Shown: positions 23,761-33,113, numbered from the stretch's first letter. The stretch: 46,524 bases of DNA from Yinghuangia soli (GCF_021502675.1 NZ_JAKFHA010000014.1:60214-106737), one strand, 5' to 3'. The notes: generated by a model not told the origin, from the letters alone. Translations and numbers: made by a program.

Positions 23761-25953
23761 ATGACTGCCGTGACCGCACCGCTTCCGCCCCCGGGACCCG
23801 CTGCCGCCGACGCCGTGCCGCCGGCGGCCGGCGCCGGGCTGCCCCGTCCCGCGGCGGAGCCCTCCCCGGAAGGGGGCGCGGCTCCGCCCGCGGCAGCCGG
23901 ACCTCCGCACCGGAGCGGTCGGCGGCGCGCGCGGGTGCGGGCGTTCGCCCGGCGGATACCCGACGCGCGGCTGCGCATGATCGCGGCCGTGCTGGCCTGC
24001 ACGGCGGTCGTCGGCACCGCCGTGTATGTGCCGTACCACTATTGGCTCGCGCAGCGTGCCGAGCTGTTCGAGATGATCTGGTCCGACGTCGCGCTCGGCG
24101 CGGCCTGGCCGGTGGTCGGGGCATTCGTGGTGCGCGTCCGGCCCCGCAATCCGGTGGGCTGGCTGCTGCTGATCCCGGCCGCGCTGTCGCCGTACCTGAT
24201 CATGGGCCTGTACGCGGCGCAATCCGAGCTGGTCGCGGACGATCCGCTGCCGCTCGCGGACTTCGCCGGGTGGATCGGCGCCTGGGGATTCGGGCAGTAC
24301 TTCGTGGTCATCCCCCTACTGCTGCTCTACTTCCCGGACGGGCATCTGCCGTCCCCGCGCTGGCGGTTCGCGACCTACTACATCTTGACGGCGGCCGGCG
24401 TCGCCATCGTCGCGGCCATGTTCCGCGACGGCTCCCTGGACGTGTCGCCGGCCGTGGACAACCCTTGGGGGATCCCCGGGGCAGGCTGGCTCCGGTACGT
24501 CCTGCTCGCCGGTTCCTTCGCCGCGCTGATCCCCGGCACCGTGATCGGTGTGGCCGCGCTCGTGGTCCGCAGCCGCCGGGTCGTCGGCGTGCAGCGCACC
24601 CAGCTGCAATGGCTGGTCCTCGCAGGCCTGGTGCTGATGGTCTGCTTCGCGGTCCCGATCGGTGCGACAGGCCGGGTCACCGACGTCTTCTTCGCCATCG
24701 GCCTGCTGGCCCCGCCCGCCGGGATCGCGGTGGCGATGCTGCGGCACCGGATGTTCGACGTCGTGGTGGTGCTCAACCGGACCATCGTCTCGGTCGTGAT
24801 GACCGTGCTGCTGGTCGGCCTGTACGCGGCACTGGTCCTGGGCGTCGGGCGGATCGCGCCGACCTCGACGATGCGGGTCGCCGCGGTCGCGGTCGTGGCG
24901 CTGCTGGCCGCGTACGGGCGGGGCGTGGTGCAGAAGCTCGTCGACCGCTGGCTGTTCGGGCACCGGCACGACCCCTACGCGGTGGTCGCGCGCGTCGGCC
25001 GCCACGTGGCGCCCGCGTCCGAGCCGGTCGAGGCGCTGCAGCGGCTGGTGGACGCGCTGCGCCGGGCGCTGCGGCTGCCCTACGTCGCGTTCCGGAGCAC
25101 CGGCGGCAAGGACGGCGCCGACGCCCTGGAAGTGGTCAGCGGGAGCCCGGTCGCGGGCTGGCGTACCGTCCCCGCGCAGGCGCTGGGGCAGGACCTCGGC
25201 GAACTGCACGTGGGGCTGCGGTCCGGCGACGAGCGCTGGACCCCGGAGGAGCAGGCCGCGGTCGAGGAGGTCGCCGCGCGGGCCGCGACGCTCGCGTACG
25301 CGGCCGGCCTGGTCGCCGATGTGGCCCGCAGCCGGGCCCGCATCGTCGTGGCCCGCGAGGAGGAGCGCCGCCGCCTGCGCGCCGACCTGCACGACGGCGT
25401 CGGCCCCGCACTGGCCGGCACCGCGCACCAGCTCGACGCCCTGGCCCGCCGCATCGAGGCCGCCGGGCAGCCGGAACTCGCCGGGCGGGCCCGCTCGGTG
25501 CGCGACCGGCTCCGCCAGACGGTCACCGACCTGCGGTCCGTCGTGCACGGGCTGCGGCCGCCGATACTCGACCAGCTCGGGCTCGCGGGCGCGCTGCGCG
25601 ACCTGCTGGCGGGGTACGAGACGCCGCACTGCACGGTCGACCTGGGGCCGGGCCTCGACACGCTGCCGGCCGCGGTCGAGGTCGCCGCGTACGCGATCGC
25701 CGCGGAGGCGGTCGCCAACGCGGTACGGCACAGCGGGGCCGGCGAACTCACCCTGCACGCCCGCATCCGGACCGGTTCGCTGGTCCTCGAAGTACACGAC
25801 AACGGCTGCGGCATGCCGGTCCATCCGCACGCCGGAGTGGGCCTGCGCAGCATGGGCGAACGGGCGGGCGAGGTCGGCGGCCGGGTCGACATCCTGCCGC
25901 ACTCCAGCGGCGGCACGATCGTGCAGGCGACGCTGCCGGGCGGACCGGCATGA
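23761..25953 (+). CDS. Membrane sensor histidine kinase (NarL-type, HisKA_3)
   Basis: A 730-aa kinase. Residues 1-70 are Pro/Ala-rich and disordered. TM segments occur about 75-95, 110-130, 135-155, 180-200, 205-225, 250-275, 280-300, 305-325 and 340-390. A GAF-like region follows (VEALQRLVDALRRALRLPYVAFRST...ELHVGLRSGDERWTPEEQAAVEEVA). The dimerisation/phosphoacceptor helix is VAREEERRRLRADLHDGVGPALAG with H544, and the HATPase domain has EAVANAVRHSGAGEL, VHDNGCGMP and GVGLRSMGERAGEVGG. It pairs with the response regulator 8 bp downstream. The ATG at 23761 lacks a strong ribosome-binding site; GTG at 23770 is an alternative. Confidence 0.9.
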   Translation: MTAVTAPLPPPGPAAADAVPPAAGAGLPRPAAEPSPEGGAAPPAAAGPPHRSGRRRARVRAFARRIPDARLRMIAAVLACTAVVGTAVYVPYHYWLAQRAELFEMIWSDVALGAAWPVVGAFVVRVRPRNPVGWLLLIPAALSPYLIMGLYAAQSELVADDPLPLADFAGWIGAWGFGQYFVVIPLLLLYFPDGHLPSPRWRFATYYILTAAGVAIVAAMFRDGSLDVSPAVDNPWGIPGAGWLRYVLLAGSFAALIPGTVIGVAALVVRSRRVVGVQRTQLQWLVLAGLVLMVCFAVPIGATGRVTDVFFAIGLLAPPAGIAVAMLRHRMFDVVVVLNRTIVSVVMTVLLVGLYAALVLGVGRIAPTSTMRVAAVAVVALLAAYGRGVVQKLVDRWLFGHRHDPYAVVARVGRHVAPASEPVEALQRLVDALRRALRLPYVAFRSTGGKDGADALEVVSGSPVAGWRTVPAQALGQDLGELHVGLRSGDERWTPEEQAAVEEVAARAATLAYAAGLVADVARSRARIVVAREEERRRLRADLHDGVGPALAGTAHQLDALARRIEAAGQPELAGRARSVRDRLRQTVTDLRSVVHGLRPPILDQLGLAGALRDLLAGYETPHCTVDLGPGLDTLPAAVEVAAYAIAAEAVANAVRHSGAGELTLHARIRTGSLVLEVHDNGCGMPVHPHAGVGLRSMGERAGEVGGRVDILPHSSGGTIVQATLPGGPA

Positions 25954-25960
25954 CGCACGC

Positions 25961-26692
25961 ATGAAGAACGAGCGACACGACGAGCGAGTGGGCGAAAACG
26001 TGGGCGAACAGCAGGTCGAACAGCCGGGCGGCACCGTCCGCGTCCTGGTCGTCGACGACCATCCCGTCTTCCGGGCCGGCATGGTCACCGTGCTCGACGA
26101 CCTCGACGACCTCGACGTGGTCGGCCAGGCCGGCGACGGCGTGCAGGCGGTCGCCGAAGTCGCCCGACTCGCCCCGGACGTGGTGCTCATGGACCTGCGC
26201 ATGCCGGTCATGGGCGGCCTGGAGGCGACCGCGCGCATCGGCACCGCGCACCCGTCCACCGCGGTCATCGTGCTGACCATGGACGAGGACGACGACTCCG
26301 TCTTCGCCGCGCTGCGCGCCGGGGCCCGCGGCTACCTGCTCAAGGAGGCGGACGGCGACGACATCCGCCGGGCCATCCTGGGCGTGGCGCGCGGCGAGGC
26401 GGTCTTCGGGCCGCGCATCGCGCAGCGCGTCCTGGCGTTCTTCTCCGGTGCCCCGGCACACACCCGCGGGGCCACCCCGTTCCCGCAGCTCACCGACCGC
26501 GAACGCGAAGTCCTCGACCTGCTCGCGCACGGCCTGGACAACGCCTCGATAGCCCGGCGCCTGGTGCTCTCCGAGAAGACCGTACGCAACCGGGTGAGCG
26601 ACGTCCTCGCCAAGCTCCGCGCGCGCAGCCGCGCCGAGGCGGTGGCCATCGCCCGCGACGCCGGGCTCGGCCCGGCCCCGAGCGCGGGCTGA
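25961..26692 (+). CDS. NarL/FixJ-family response regulator
   Basis: A 243-aa DNA-binding regulator. The receiver domain, residues about 26-145, has VLVVDDHPVFRAGM, phosphoacceptor D78 in VVLMDLRMPVMGG, T-containing VIVLTMDEDD, and K in GYLLKEADGDDI. The C-terminal LuxR HTH (about 175-235) reads LTDREREVLDLLAHGLDNASIARRLVLSEKTVRNRVSDVLAKLRARSRAEA. It is encoded directly after its kinase. The N-terminal 25 residues are charged and poorly conserved-looking, so a start slightly downstream is possible. Confidence 0.92.
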   Translation: MKNERHDERVGENVGEQQVEQPGGTVRVLVVDDHPVFRAGMVTVLDDLDDLDVVGQAGDGVQAVAEVARLAPDVVLMDLRMPVMGGLEATARIGTAHPSTAVIVLTMDEDDDSVFAALRAGARGYLLKEADGDDIRRAILGVARGEAVFGPRIAQRVLAFFSGAPAHTRGATPFPQLTDREREVLDLLAHGLDNASIARRLVLSEKTVRNRVSDVLAKLRARSRAEAVAIARDAGLGPAPSAG

Positions 26693-26708
26693 CCCGGCGC
26701 GCGGCGGT

Positions 26709-28229
26709 TCACATGTCGAACTCGGCGCGCATCGCGGCGCGTTCCCGGAGCGTGGCGGCGAGCTCGGCGAACGCACGCCCCCAGTAGCCGTCCTCGCCGG
26801 ACGTCTTCGCGAGCCGCTCGACCTCGGCGGCCAGGGCCGGATCCAGGGAGCGGGCGGCCAGGCCGGTGACGCCGCTGAAGCTCCACGGGTACGCGGACTC
26901 GCGGGATGCCCGGGTCAGCGCGTCCACGACCGACCGGCCGAGCGGCCGCGGCCACACCGCCGGGCAGCCGGCCAGCAGTTGGAACGCCTCGGACAGGCCG
27001 TGCTCGCGGACGTGGGCGGCGACGTGCCGGGCCCGCTCGTCGTCCGGGAGCACCGAGAGCAGCCGGGTCGGGGCGCCGCGGCCGGCCTGCGCGCGGGCCC
27101 ATTCGGCGTTGTGCTGGGTGACCGCGGCCCGGGCCCAGCCGTCGCGTACGTCCTCGGCCCAGCGGCGCGGAAGCCGGCGGCGCAGGATGTCCGCGGGCGG
27201 TTCGCCGAACACCGCGGTCCAGACCCCGAGCGGTGTCGCGGCCACGATCTCGCCCAGCCACCAGGCGCGTTCCTCGCGTCCGGTGGGCGACTGGGCGGCT
27301 ATCCCGTCGCGGCGCATCGCCTCGTCGCAGACCTCGGGCGGTTCGACCGCGACCGCGTTCGGTCCGTCGGGGCGCAGGCAGGCGCGGGCCCGGTCCGCCA
27401 TGCGGGCGGCGAACGCCGAGCCCGGCAGCGCGCTGAGCAGGGCCGCGGCGCCGGCCCGGACCGCCTTGCCGCGGTCGTCCAGCGCAGCCTCCAGGAACTC
27501 CTCGTCGGCGGCGCTCAGGCCGGTGCGCAGGGCGGCGAGGAACTGGGCCCGGTCCTCCGCGGGTTCGCTGCGCCAGGTGGCTTCGAGGAGGTGCCGGGCG
27601 GCGTCCGCGTCGTGCTCGCGCAAGCCGGCGAGGTGCCCGAGGCGCTCGCCGAACAGGCCGTGCTGCCAGATGTCCGGGCCGCCCGGATCGGCACCGCCCG
27701 GATCCGCGGCGGCGATCCGGGCCGCCCAGGACCAGTCCGGGTTCAGCCGGGCCAGCCAGCGCCCGCGGGGACCGGCCAGGACGGCCACGTCGGACCGCAG
27801 TTCGCTGTGCGTGCGGGCGGCGTCGAGCAGGGCGGGCAGCTCCGCTTCGGGGGCGCGGCAACCGCGGGCGCGGGCCTCCGCCAGCCATTCGGGGAGCAGT
27901 TCGGCGACCGCGGTGCGGCGTTCGCCCATGCCGCTGCCGAGCAGGATCCGCAGCCGGCCGCGGGCCCGGTCGGACACCGGGGGGCGCGGGTCGTCCGCGC
28001 ATCGGGCGGGCGCCTGGGCGCCGGTTCCCGGGCGGCGTCCGGCGCGCCGGTGCACGAGGGCCAACGCGGCCAGGTCCAGGAGGTGTTCGGCGGCGTCCTC
28101 GCGCGCCACCGCCACCGCTGCGGCGCCCAGGGCGGTCGCCGGGTCGACGCCGGGCACCGGGCGCTTGGCGGTGCCGACCAGTGCGGTGGAGACCAGGTCG
28201 TCCCAGAGTGCGTCGCTGTCCGCCGTCAT
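26709..28229 (-). CDS. DUF5691 family protein of the MoxR/VWA module
   Basis: A 506-aa cytoplasmic, mostly alpha-helical, HEAT-like protein: LWDDLVSTALVGTAKRPVPGVDP near the N-terminus, AARHLLEATWRSEPAEDRAQFLAALRTGLSAADEEFLEAALDDRGKAVRAGAAALLSALPGSAFAARMADRA in the middle, and PYPWSFSGVTGLAARSLDP-like SAYPWSFSGVTGLAARSLDP near the C-terminus. The ATG has AGGGGG 6 nt upstream. It follows the SWIM gene by about 190 bp on the same strand. In related genomes this family travels with SWIM, MoxR, DUF5682 and VWA genes. Biochemical function is unknown; a scaffold role is inference. Confidence 0.85.
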   Translation of the reverse strand: MTADSDALWDDLVSTALVGTAKRPVPGVDPATALGAAAVAVAREDAAEHLLDLAALALVHRRAGRRPGTGAQAPARCADDPRPPVSDRARGRLRILLGSGMGERRTAVAELLPEWLAEARARGCRAPEAELPALLDAARTHSELRSDVAVLAGPRGRWLARLNPDWSWAARIAAADPGGADPGGPDIWQHGLFGERLGHLAGLREHDADAARHLLEATWRSEPAEDRAQFLAALRTGLSAADEEFLEAALDDRGKAVRAGAAALLSALPGSAFAARMADRARACLRPDGPNAVAVEPPEVCDEAMRRDGIAAQSPTGREERAWWLGEIVAATPLGVWTAVFGEPPADILRRRLPRRWAEDVRDGWARAAVTQHNAEWARAQAGRGAPTRLLSVLPDDERARHVAAHVREHGLSEAFQLLAGCPAVWPRPLGRSVVDALTRASRESAYPWSFSGVTGLAARSLDPALAAEVERLAKTSGEDGYWGRAFAELAATLRERAAMRAEFDM

Positions 28230-28422
28230 CGCGATCCCCCTTCGTTCGGCCCGCTGTGCTCTGCCCTGCCGCCGTGCTGCAAACAGCTCCAAATCGCAGT
28301 AAATCGCCTACGTCCAGGACAACTTGAGAGTACGTCGCCGAGGATTTCCCCGGCTGCCCGGTCCGGTTGGTGTGCCTGCCGCGTGGGCCGCGCAGGCCGT
28401 GCATGCGGGACGTCGCGCCGCG

Positions 28423-29829
28423 CTACAAGGGGATCGCCCGGCCCTCGTGCCATCCGGTGACCGGCGCGAAGCCGCGGGCGCCGTACTCGCCGAAGACGGT
28501 CATGCCGGCCCCGCCGGACATCGCGGCGAGCCGCCACAGCGCGTCCTCGCGGGCCCGCGACCGGTCGACCGGCAGCCAGAAGCCGCCCGGGCCTTCGCTT
28601 CCGGACCCGCCGCCGATGCCGACGATGCGCCAGCCGAGCGCGTCGGGCACCGCCACGACGTCGGCGAGCACCACCGGCCAGGTGTCCAGCCAGGGTTCGC
28701 CGTGCAGGGCCTCGGCGTACGCGAGTGCCGCACTCTCCGCATCGCAGCCCGCGGGCTCGCCGGCCGGCTCGGGCGGGCCGTGGCGCTCGGCGAGGTGCGC
28801 GCGCAGCGGCGCGGCCGCGTCGTGGAAGACGAGGTCGGCCTCCAGGCGCTCGCCGACCGGCAGGGCCAGCGCGGGCGCTTGGCCCGGCGAGCCGATCGCG
28901 CGGACCAGCGCCGTGCGGCCGGACTGCTCGCCGCGCAGCCATATCTCGCGGACCGTCAGCTTGTCCTCGTCGCTGTCCCGGCTGCCCAGCACGGTCCAGT
29001 GGTCGCGGACCGCGGTGCCCTGGTCGGCGGCGCGCTGCAGCAGTTCGGCGGAGTCGACGTGCCAGCCGATCCGGGTCCGCAGCGCGGCGGCCAGCGGCCC
29101 GTCGAGCCGGTCCATGCGGTCATGGGCGCGCAGCATCAGCCACAGCACCGCGTAGTCCTCCAGCAGGCGTTCCGGCCAGCCGTCGCCGGAGCCCGGCCGG
29201 GTGCCGGCCGTACGCAGCCGGTCCGCGAGACCCTTCGCCTGCGCGTCGACCATCTTGGCGGCCATCGTCTCGAACGGCGGGTAGCCCGCCCGGTCGGCGC
29301 CCGCCATGCCGTGCCGCACCTGGTCGGCCAGCCAGCGGCCGAGCGTGTCCACGCCGTCCGCGACCCGGGCGGCCCGCTGCTCGGCGCGGCGGCGTGCCGC
29401 CGCGGGGTCGGCCGGTCCCGCGGGCCGGCGCTCGGGGCGCGGCTGCGCCTGGTCCTGACGGCCGGTCAGCCAGGCCTCGGCCCAGTCCGGCACCGCCGCA
29501 GGGTCCTCCGGGACGCTGCCCGCGGACCAGAGCAGCAGAAGTCCGAGGGCGTGCTTGCACGGCAGTTTGCGGCTCGGACACGTGCACGACCACGCCGGCC
29601 CGTCGAGATCGACGGCCGTGCGGTACGCCTGGTCCCCACTCCCCTTGCACAGCCCCCACACACCGCTTTTGGCGGTCGTCCCACCCTCGTCTTCCCGGTC
29701 CTGCGGAGGCATCTCCCCTGCCCCCAGACCAGTCCACGGCCCCGGAGCCGCAAGTCTCGATCCGGCCTTCTGCGACGCGGCGTCGGGTGCCAAAGCCAAC
29801 ACCCGGTCCGCGGTCCAGCGTTCCAGCAT
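28423..29829 (-). CDS. SWIM zinc-finger protein (YehQ-like)
   Basis: A 468-aa protein with an N-terminal SWIM finger: C82, C84, C91, H93 in WSCTCPSRKLPCKHALGLLLL (CxCx6CxH). Upstream lies the typical WTADRVLALAPDAASQKAGSRLAAPGPWTGLG segment. The remainder is an Ala/Arg-rich helical region and a beta-containing C-terminal domain (REIWLRGEQSGRTALVRAIGSPGQ, FWLPVDRSRAREDALWRLAAMSGG, MTVFGEYGARGFAPVTGWHEG). SWIM fingers bind nucleic acid or protein. The ATG at 29827-29829 lacks a strong ribosome-binding site. It is the first gene of the SWIM-DUF5691 half of the module. Confidence 0.9.
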   Translation of the reverse strand: MLERWTADRVLALAPDAASQKAGSRLAAPGPWTGLGAGEMPPQDREDEGGTTAKSGVWGLCKGSGDQAYRTAVDLDGPAWSCTCPSRKLPCKHALGLLLLWSAGSVPEDPAAVPDWAEAWLTGRQDQAQPRPERRPAGPADPAAARRRAEQRAARVADGVDTLGRWLADQVRHGMAGADRAGYPPFETMAAKMVDAQAKGLADRLRTAGTRPGSGDGWPERLLEDYAVLWLMLRAHDRMDRLDGPLAAALRTRIGWHVDSAELLQRAADQGTAVRDHWTVLGSRDSDEDKLTVREIWLRGEQSGRTALVRAIGSPGQAPALALPVGERLEADLVFHDAAAPLRAHLAERHGPPEPAGEPAGCDAESAALAYAEALHGEPWLDTWPVVLADVVAVPDALGWRIVGIGGGSGSEGPGGFWLPVDRSRAREDALWRLAAMSGGAGMTVFGEYGARGFAPVTGWHEGRAIPL

Positions 29830-30156
29830 GACGGTCACGGTACGGCGTCGGACCGACACCTGCACCGGGGGATCACAGAATCCGCCCGGATCAGCCGGGC
29901 GACCACCGCACCTGCCGCGGCCTGCGCGAATTCCCGCGGTGCGGCCCGGGACACGATCGGGACATCTGCGGAACGGCGTTGTCACAACGGCGAAATACCC
30001 TACAAGGAACGGCGATTCACCGACAACTGCATGTTAACGGTTTGTTTCGGCTGATCCCGGTCGGGCATACCGGCCAGTAGGGATCCGCGTCAGCGTCCGG
30101 CCAGCGGCATCGCCACCACGGGGGCCCTTCTCCTCATTCCGGTACGGAGGTGGGTC
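29830..30156. promoter_or_regulatory. Divergent intergenic region between SWIM and lipase-like genes
   Basis: About 330 bp without a supported gene. It holds a 13-bp palindrome, CGTTGT-C-ACAACG (29977-29989), about 150 bp upstream of the SWIM start, and an AT-rich patch around 30030-30045 (ATGTTAACGG). Promoter hexamers could not be fixed. Confidence 0.35.
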
Positions 30157-30993
30157 ATGGGCGCGCTCCCGAGCGTCGACGTGCTGCGCGGAACGGTCCG
30201 CGAAGTCGTCTGGACCGTCGGCCACCTCGCGCTCTACCCGACCGGTCTCCTCCAGCTCGGCCTGGACAACCTGCGCGCCGGCCCCGCGGACGGCGCGGAC
30301 CCGGCGGACGCGCCCGAACTCCCGCCGCCGCCCGGTTCCGCCGCCCTGCCGGTCGTACTCGTACACGGGCTCGCCGACAACCGCTCGATCTTCGCGGTGC
30401 TGGGCCGCGCGCTGCGCCGCGACGGCATGAGCAGCGTCCACTTGTTCGACCACCACCCGCTCGGCGGCGACATCCGCAGCAAGGCCGAGCTGCTCGACCG
30501 GCACATCGCGCAGGTGTGCGCCCGTACCGGAGCGCCCGGCGTGCACGTGGTCGGGCACAGCCTTGGCGGCCTGGTGGCCCGCTACCACGCCCAGTTCGTC
30601 GACCGGGGCGCCCGGGTGCGGACCGTCGTCACGCTCGGCACCCCGCACCGCGGCACCGCGGCCGCGCAGCTGCTGCGCGCCCACCCCCTGGTCCGCGAGC
30701 TCTGCCCGGACAGTCCCGTAATCGCGGAACTCGCCGGGCCCGCACCCGGATGCACGACCCGATTCGTGGCTTACTGGGGCGACTTGGACCCGTTTGTCGT
30801 CCCGTGCTCGTCGGGTGCGCTGGTGCATCCCGACCTCGACGCGGCCAGCGTGCTCGTCCGGGGCGCGGGGCACCTGACACTCCCGGCCTGCCGCACCGTG
30901 GTGGCGGACGTATGCGCACTCTTCAGGAGCAGTGCCGAGATGCTCCGGACGGCGGCATCCGCCCCGGGCCGGCCGACTGCCCTGGCCGCCTGA
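30157..30993 (+). CDS. Alpha/beta-hydrolase, lipase/esterase family
   Basis: A 278-aa hydrolase. It has an oxyanion HG at residues 70-71 (PVVLVHGLADNRS), nucleophile S135 in VVGHSLGGLVAR, the strand VVTLGTPHRGTAAAQLL, an acid in AYWGDLDPFVVP (D209 or D211) and H239 in GAGHLTLP. Together these give a complete triad resembling bacterial triacylglycerol lipases/esterases (LipA-like). The N-terminus (VLRGTVREVVWTVGHLALYPTGLLQLGLDNL) is amphipathic rather than a signal peptide. The ATG has GGAGG 6 nt upstream. Substrate is unknown. Confidence 0.9.
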   Translation: MGALPSVDVLRGTVREVVWTVGHLALYPTGLLQLGLDNLRAGPADGADPADAPELPPPPGSAALPVVLVHGLADNRSIFAVLGRALRRDGMSSVHLFDHHPLGGDIRSKAELLDRHIAQVCARTGAPGVHVVGHSLGGLVARYHAQFVDRGARVRTVVTLGTPHRGTAAAQLLRAHPLVRELCPDSPVIAELAGPAPGCTTRFVAYWGDLDPFVVPCSSGALVHPDLDAASVLVRGAGHLTLPACRTVVADVCALFRSSAEMLRTAASAPGRPTALAA

Positions 30994-31166
30994 GGCGGCG
31001 TCACCGGACCGCTGCGGCAACGCCGGAGCGGCCCAGCGCCACCCCCGAGCGCCCGGCACCGAAGGCCGATGATTGACGCAACCGGACCCGCATTCGGTTG
31101 CCCTATTTCCCTGCCTTCATCCGTACGAGTGAGCCGGGAATCGGCTCGCGGGTCGACCGGAACGGA

Positions 31167-31196
31167 TTGTCCCGGCCGCATTCGGGCGGCTAGAGT
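31167..31196 (+). promoter_or_regulatory. Candidate sigma70-type promoter of the M23 peptidase gene
   Basis: TTGTCC (31167-31172) and TAGAGT (31191-31196) are separated by 18 nt, about 92 bp upstream of the GTG start. Both fit actinobacterial housekeeping promoters moderately well. Confidence 0.5.
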
Positions 31197-31287
31197 CCCC
31201 CATTGATTGGTGGAAGGACGTGCCGAGCGAGAAGCCCACCGCCCCGTGCGGAGGGTCGAACCAGCCCCCGAGACAAAGGCGAATCAG

Positions 31288-33093
31288 GTGACGGACGGCC
31301 AATATCCGGACGGCGACCCCTACGGTCGCGGCGTCCCGGACGAGGTCTACGGCACTGGTGGCCCGCACGCGTACCCCGCCTATGAGGCCGGCGCGTACAG
31401 CAACGCACCGGGCACCGGGTACGCCGAAGGAAGCTACGACTCGGGCGCGTGGCAGACCCCCGCCTACGACGGCGCGGCCTACACCCAGGACTCCTATTCG
31501 GGAACGTCCGGCGCGCACCAGGCCTACCAGGGCTACGAGACCCCGGCGTACGACACCTCCGGCTACAGCACTCCTGTGTACGACAGCGGCGCGACCGCGG
31601 TCTACGACAGCGGCGCCTACGCGGCCTACGGCAGCTACCAGTCCTACGACGCCGCCCCGGACAACAGCGGCGCGCACCAGGCCTACGACCCGTCCGCCTA
31701 CGACACGTCGTACGGCCAGACCGCGTCGATCCCGCAGCAGCCCGCCGAGTCCGCGTACGACACCGCCGCTTGGTCCGGCGACGTCATGACCGCCGCGCCC
31801 GGCCAGGCCGCGGCCTGGTCCGCCGACCCGTGGGGCACCGACGCCACCGCCTCCGGCACGTGGTCGGCTCCGGCCGCCGACATGTGGAGCGGCGACAACC
31901 GCCTGGGCGCCGAGGCCTACACCGACGACTACCGCAACGACGCGGCCGCCACCGGCTGGTACGACGCGGCCGCGGTCCAGGAGACGGCCCCCGCGTACGA
32001 CGGCACGGCCTGGCAGGAGACCTCCGCCTGGCACAACGCCGACGCCGAGCCGGCCCAGTCGGGCTCGCCGGCCTTTGTGTCGTTCGGCGCCGACTCCGCA
32101 ACGCTCTTCCGCCCGTCCGCCGAGGCCTACGGCGACGACGAGGCGACCGCCGCCTTCTCCGCGGACTTCGCCGCGGCGGCCGGCAGCGCCGCCGAGCCGG
32201 ATGCGGACTACGCCGACGACGCGGACGGGTACGACGACTCCGCCGGCTCCCCCGACGACGAGGCGACCGCGCTCTTCCCGGCGCAGGCGGCCGGCGCCGC
32301 GGCAGCGGGTGCGGCCGCGGGCACCGTCAAGCGCGCCGCGGGCGGCAGCGGCACGGGCAGCCGCGCCGCACGCCGCAAGACCACCAAGCGCACCCGCCCG
32401 ATGGCCCGCGTCGCGGGCGGCTCGCTGGGCGTGCTCGGTGCCGCCGCCATGGCGGTCGCCGCCGCGGGCGGGATCCAGGCCGCCGACACGCAGGGCACCG
32501 GCGACGACACGGTGACCCTCGGCGCGGACGTACCGCTCTCCTCGCCGCTCGACCAGCAGTTCACCGATCTGCGGGACGGCGCCGAGGACTTCGCGGACCG
32601 CGCCAGCCGCGCGCAGACCCGCATCGCGCTGCAGGAGCGGGCCGAGGAGCTGGCCCGCCAGCAGGAGGCCGAGCGCAAGAAGCGCGAGGAACTGCGCCCC
32701 AAGTACGCGCTGCCGGTGAAGCCGGGCCTGTCGGCCTACTTCGGCCAGGCCGGCGGCCGCTGGTCGAACCTGCACACCGGGATCGACTTCCCCGTCGACC
32801 GGGGTACCCCGGTCCGCGCGGTCACCGACGGCGTCGTGCGCACCGAGTTCAACCGGGCGTACGGCAACATGGTCATCCTGACCGCGCCGGACGGCACCGA
32901 GACCTGGTACTGCCACCTGACCCGCGCGAAGGTCGTCTCCGGGCCGGTCAAGGCCGGCGACGTCATCGCGTACTCGGGCAACAGCGGCAACAGCTCCGGC
33001 CCCCACCTGCACCTCGAAGTGCGGCCGGGCGGCGGCGCGCCGATAAATCCGATCCCGTGGCTGCGCGCCAAGGGCCTGGACCCGGTCGGCTGA
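31288..33093 (+). CDS. Membrane-anchored M23 (LytM) peptidoglycan endopeptidase with Tyr-rich cytoplasmic tail
   Basis: A 601-aa protein. Residues 1-375 are low-complexity and Tyr/Ala/Gly/Ser/Asp-rich (repeats such as AYDTSGYSTPVYDSG), lack a signal peptide, and are followed by a basic patch (RAARRKTTKRTRPMAR). A TM helix lies at about 378-399, then a short coiled coil (about 443-475, QERAEELARQQEAERKKREEL). The M23 domain has H496 and D500 (HTGID) and H573-x-H575 (HLHLEV), the zinc ligands of active LytM peptidases. It should cleave peptidoglycan cross-links outside the membrane. The GTG (VTDGQYPDGD) is preceded by AAAGGCGA. A strong terminator follows. Confidence 0.92.
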   Translation: MTDGQYPDGDPYGRGVPDEVYGTGGPHAYPAYEAGAYSNAPGTGYAEGSYDSGAWQTPAYDGAAYTQDSYSGTSGAHQAYQGYETPAYDTSGYSTPVYDSGATAVYDSGAYAAYGSYQSYDAAPDNSGAHQAYDPSAYDTSYGQTASIPQQPAESAYDTAAWSGDVMTAAPGQAAAWSADPWGTDATASGTWSAPAADMWSGDNRLGAEAYTDDYRNDAAATGWYDAAAVQETAPAYDGTAWQETSAWHNADAEPAQSGSPAFVSFGADSATLFRPSAEAYGDDEATAAFSADFAAAAGSAAEPDADYADDADGYDDSAGSPDDEATALFPAQAAGAAAAGAAAGTVKRAAGGSGTGSRAARRKTTKRTRPMARVAGGSLGVLGAAAMAVAAAGGIQAADTQGTGDDTVTLGADVPLSSPLDQQFTDLRDGAEDFADRASRAQTRIALQERAEELARQQEAERKKREELRPKYALPVKPGLSAYFGQAGGRWSNLHTGIDFPVDRGTPVRAVTDGVVRTEFNRAYGNMVILTAPDGTETWYCHLTRAKVVSGPVKAGDVIAYSGNSGNSSGPHLHLEVRPGGGAPINPIPWLRAKGLDPVG

Positions 33094-33113
33094 CCCGCAG
33101 CACACACGGCATG

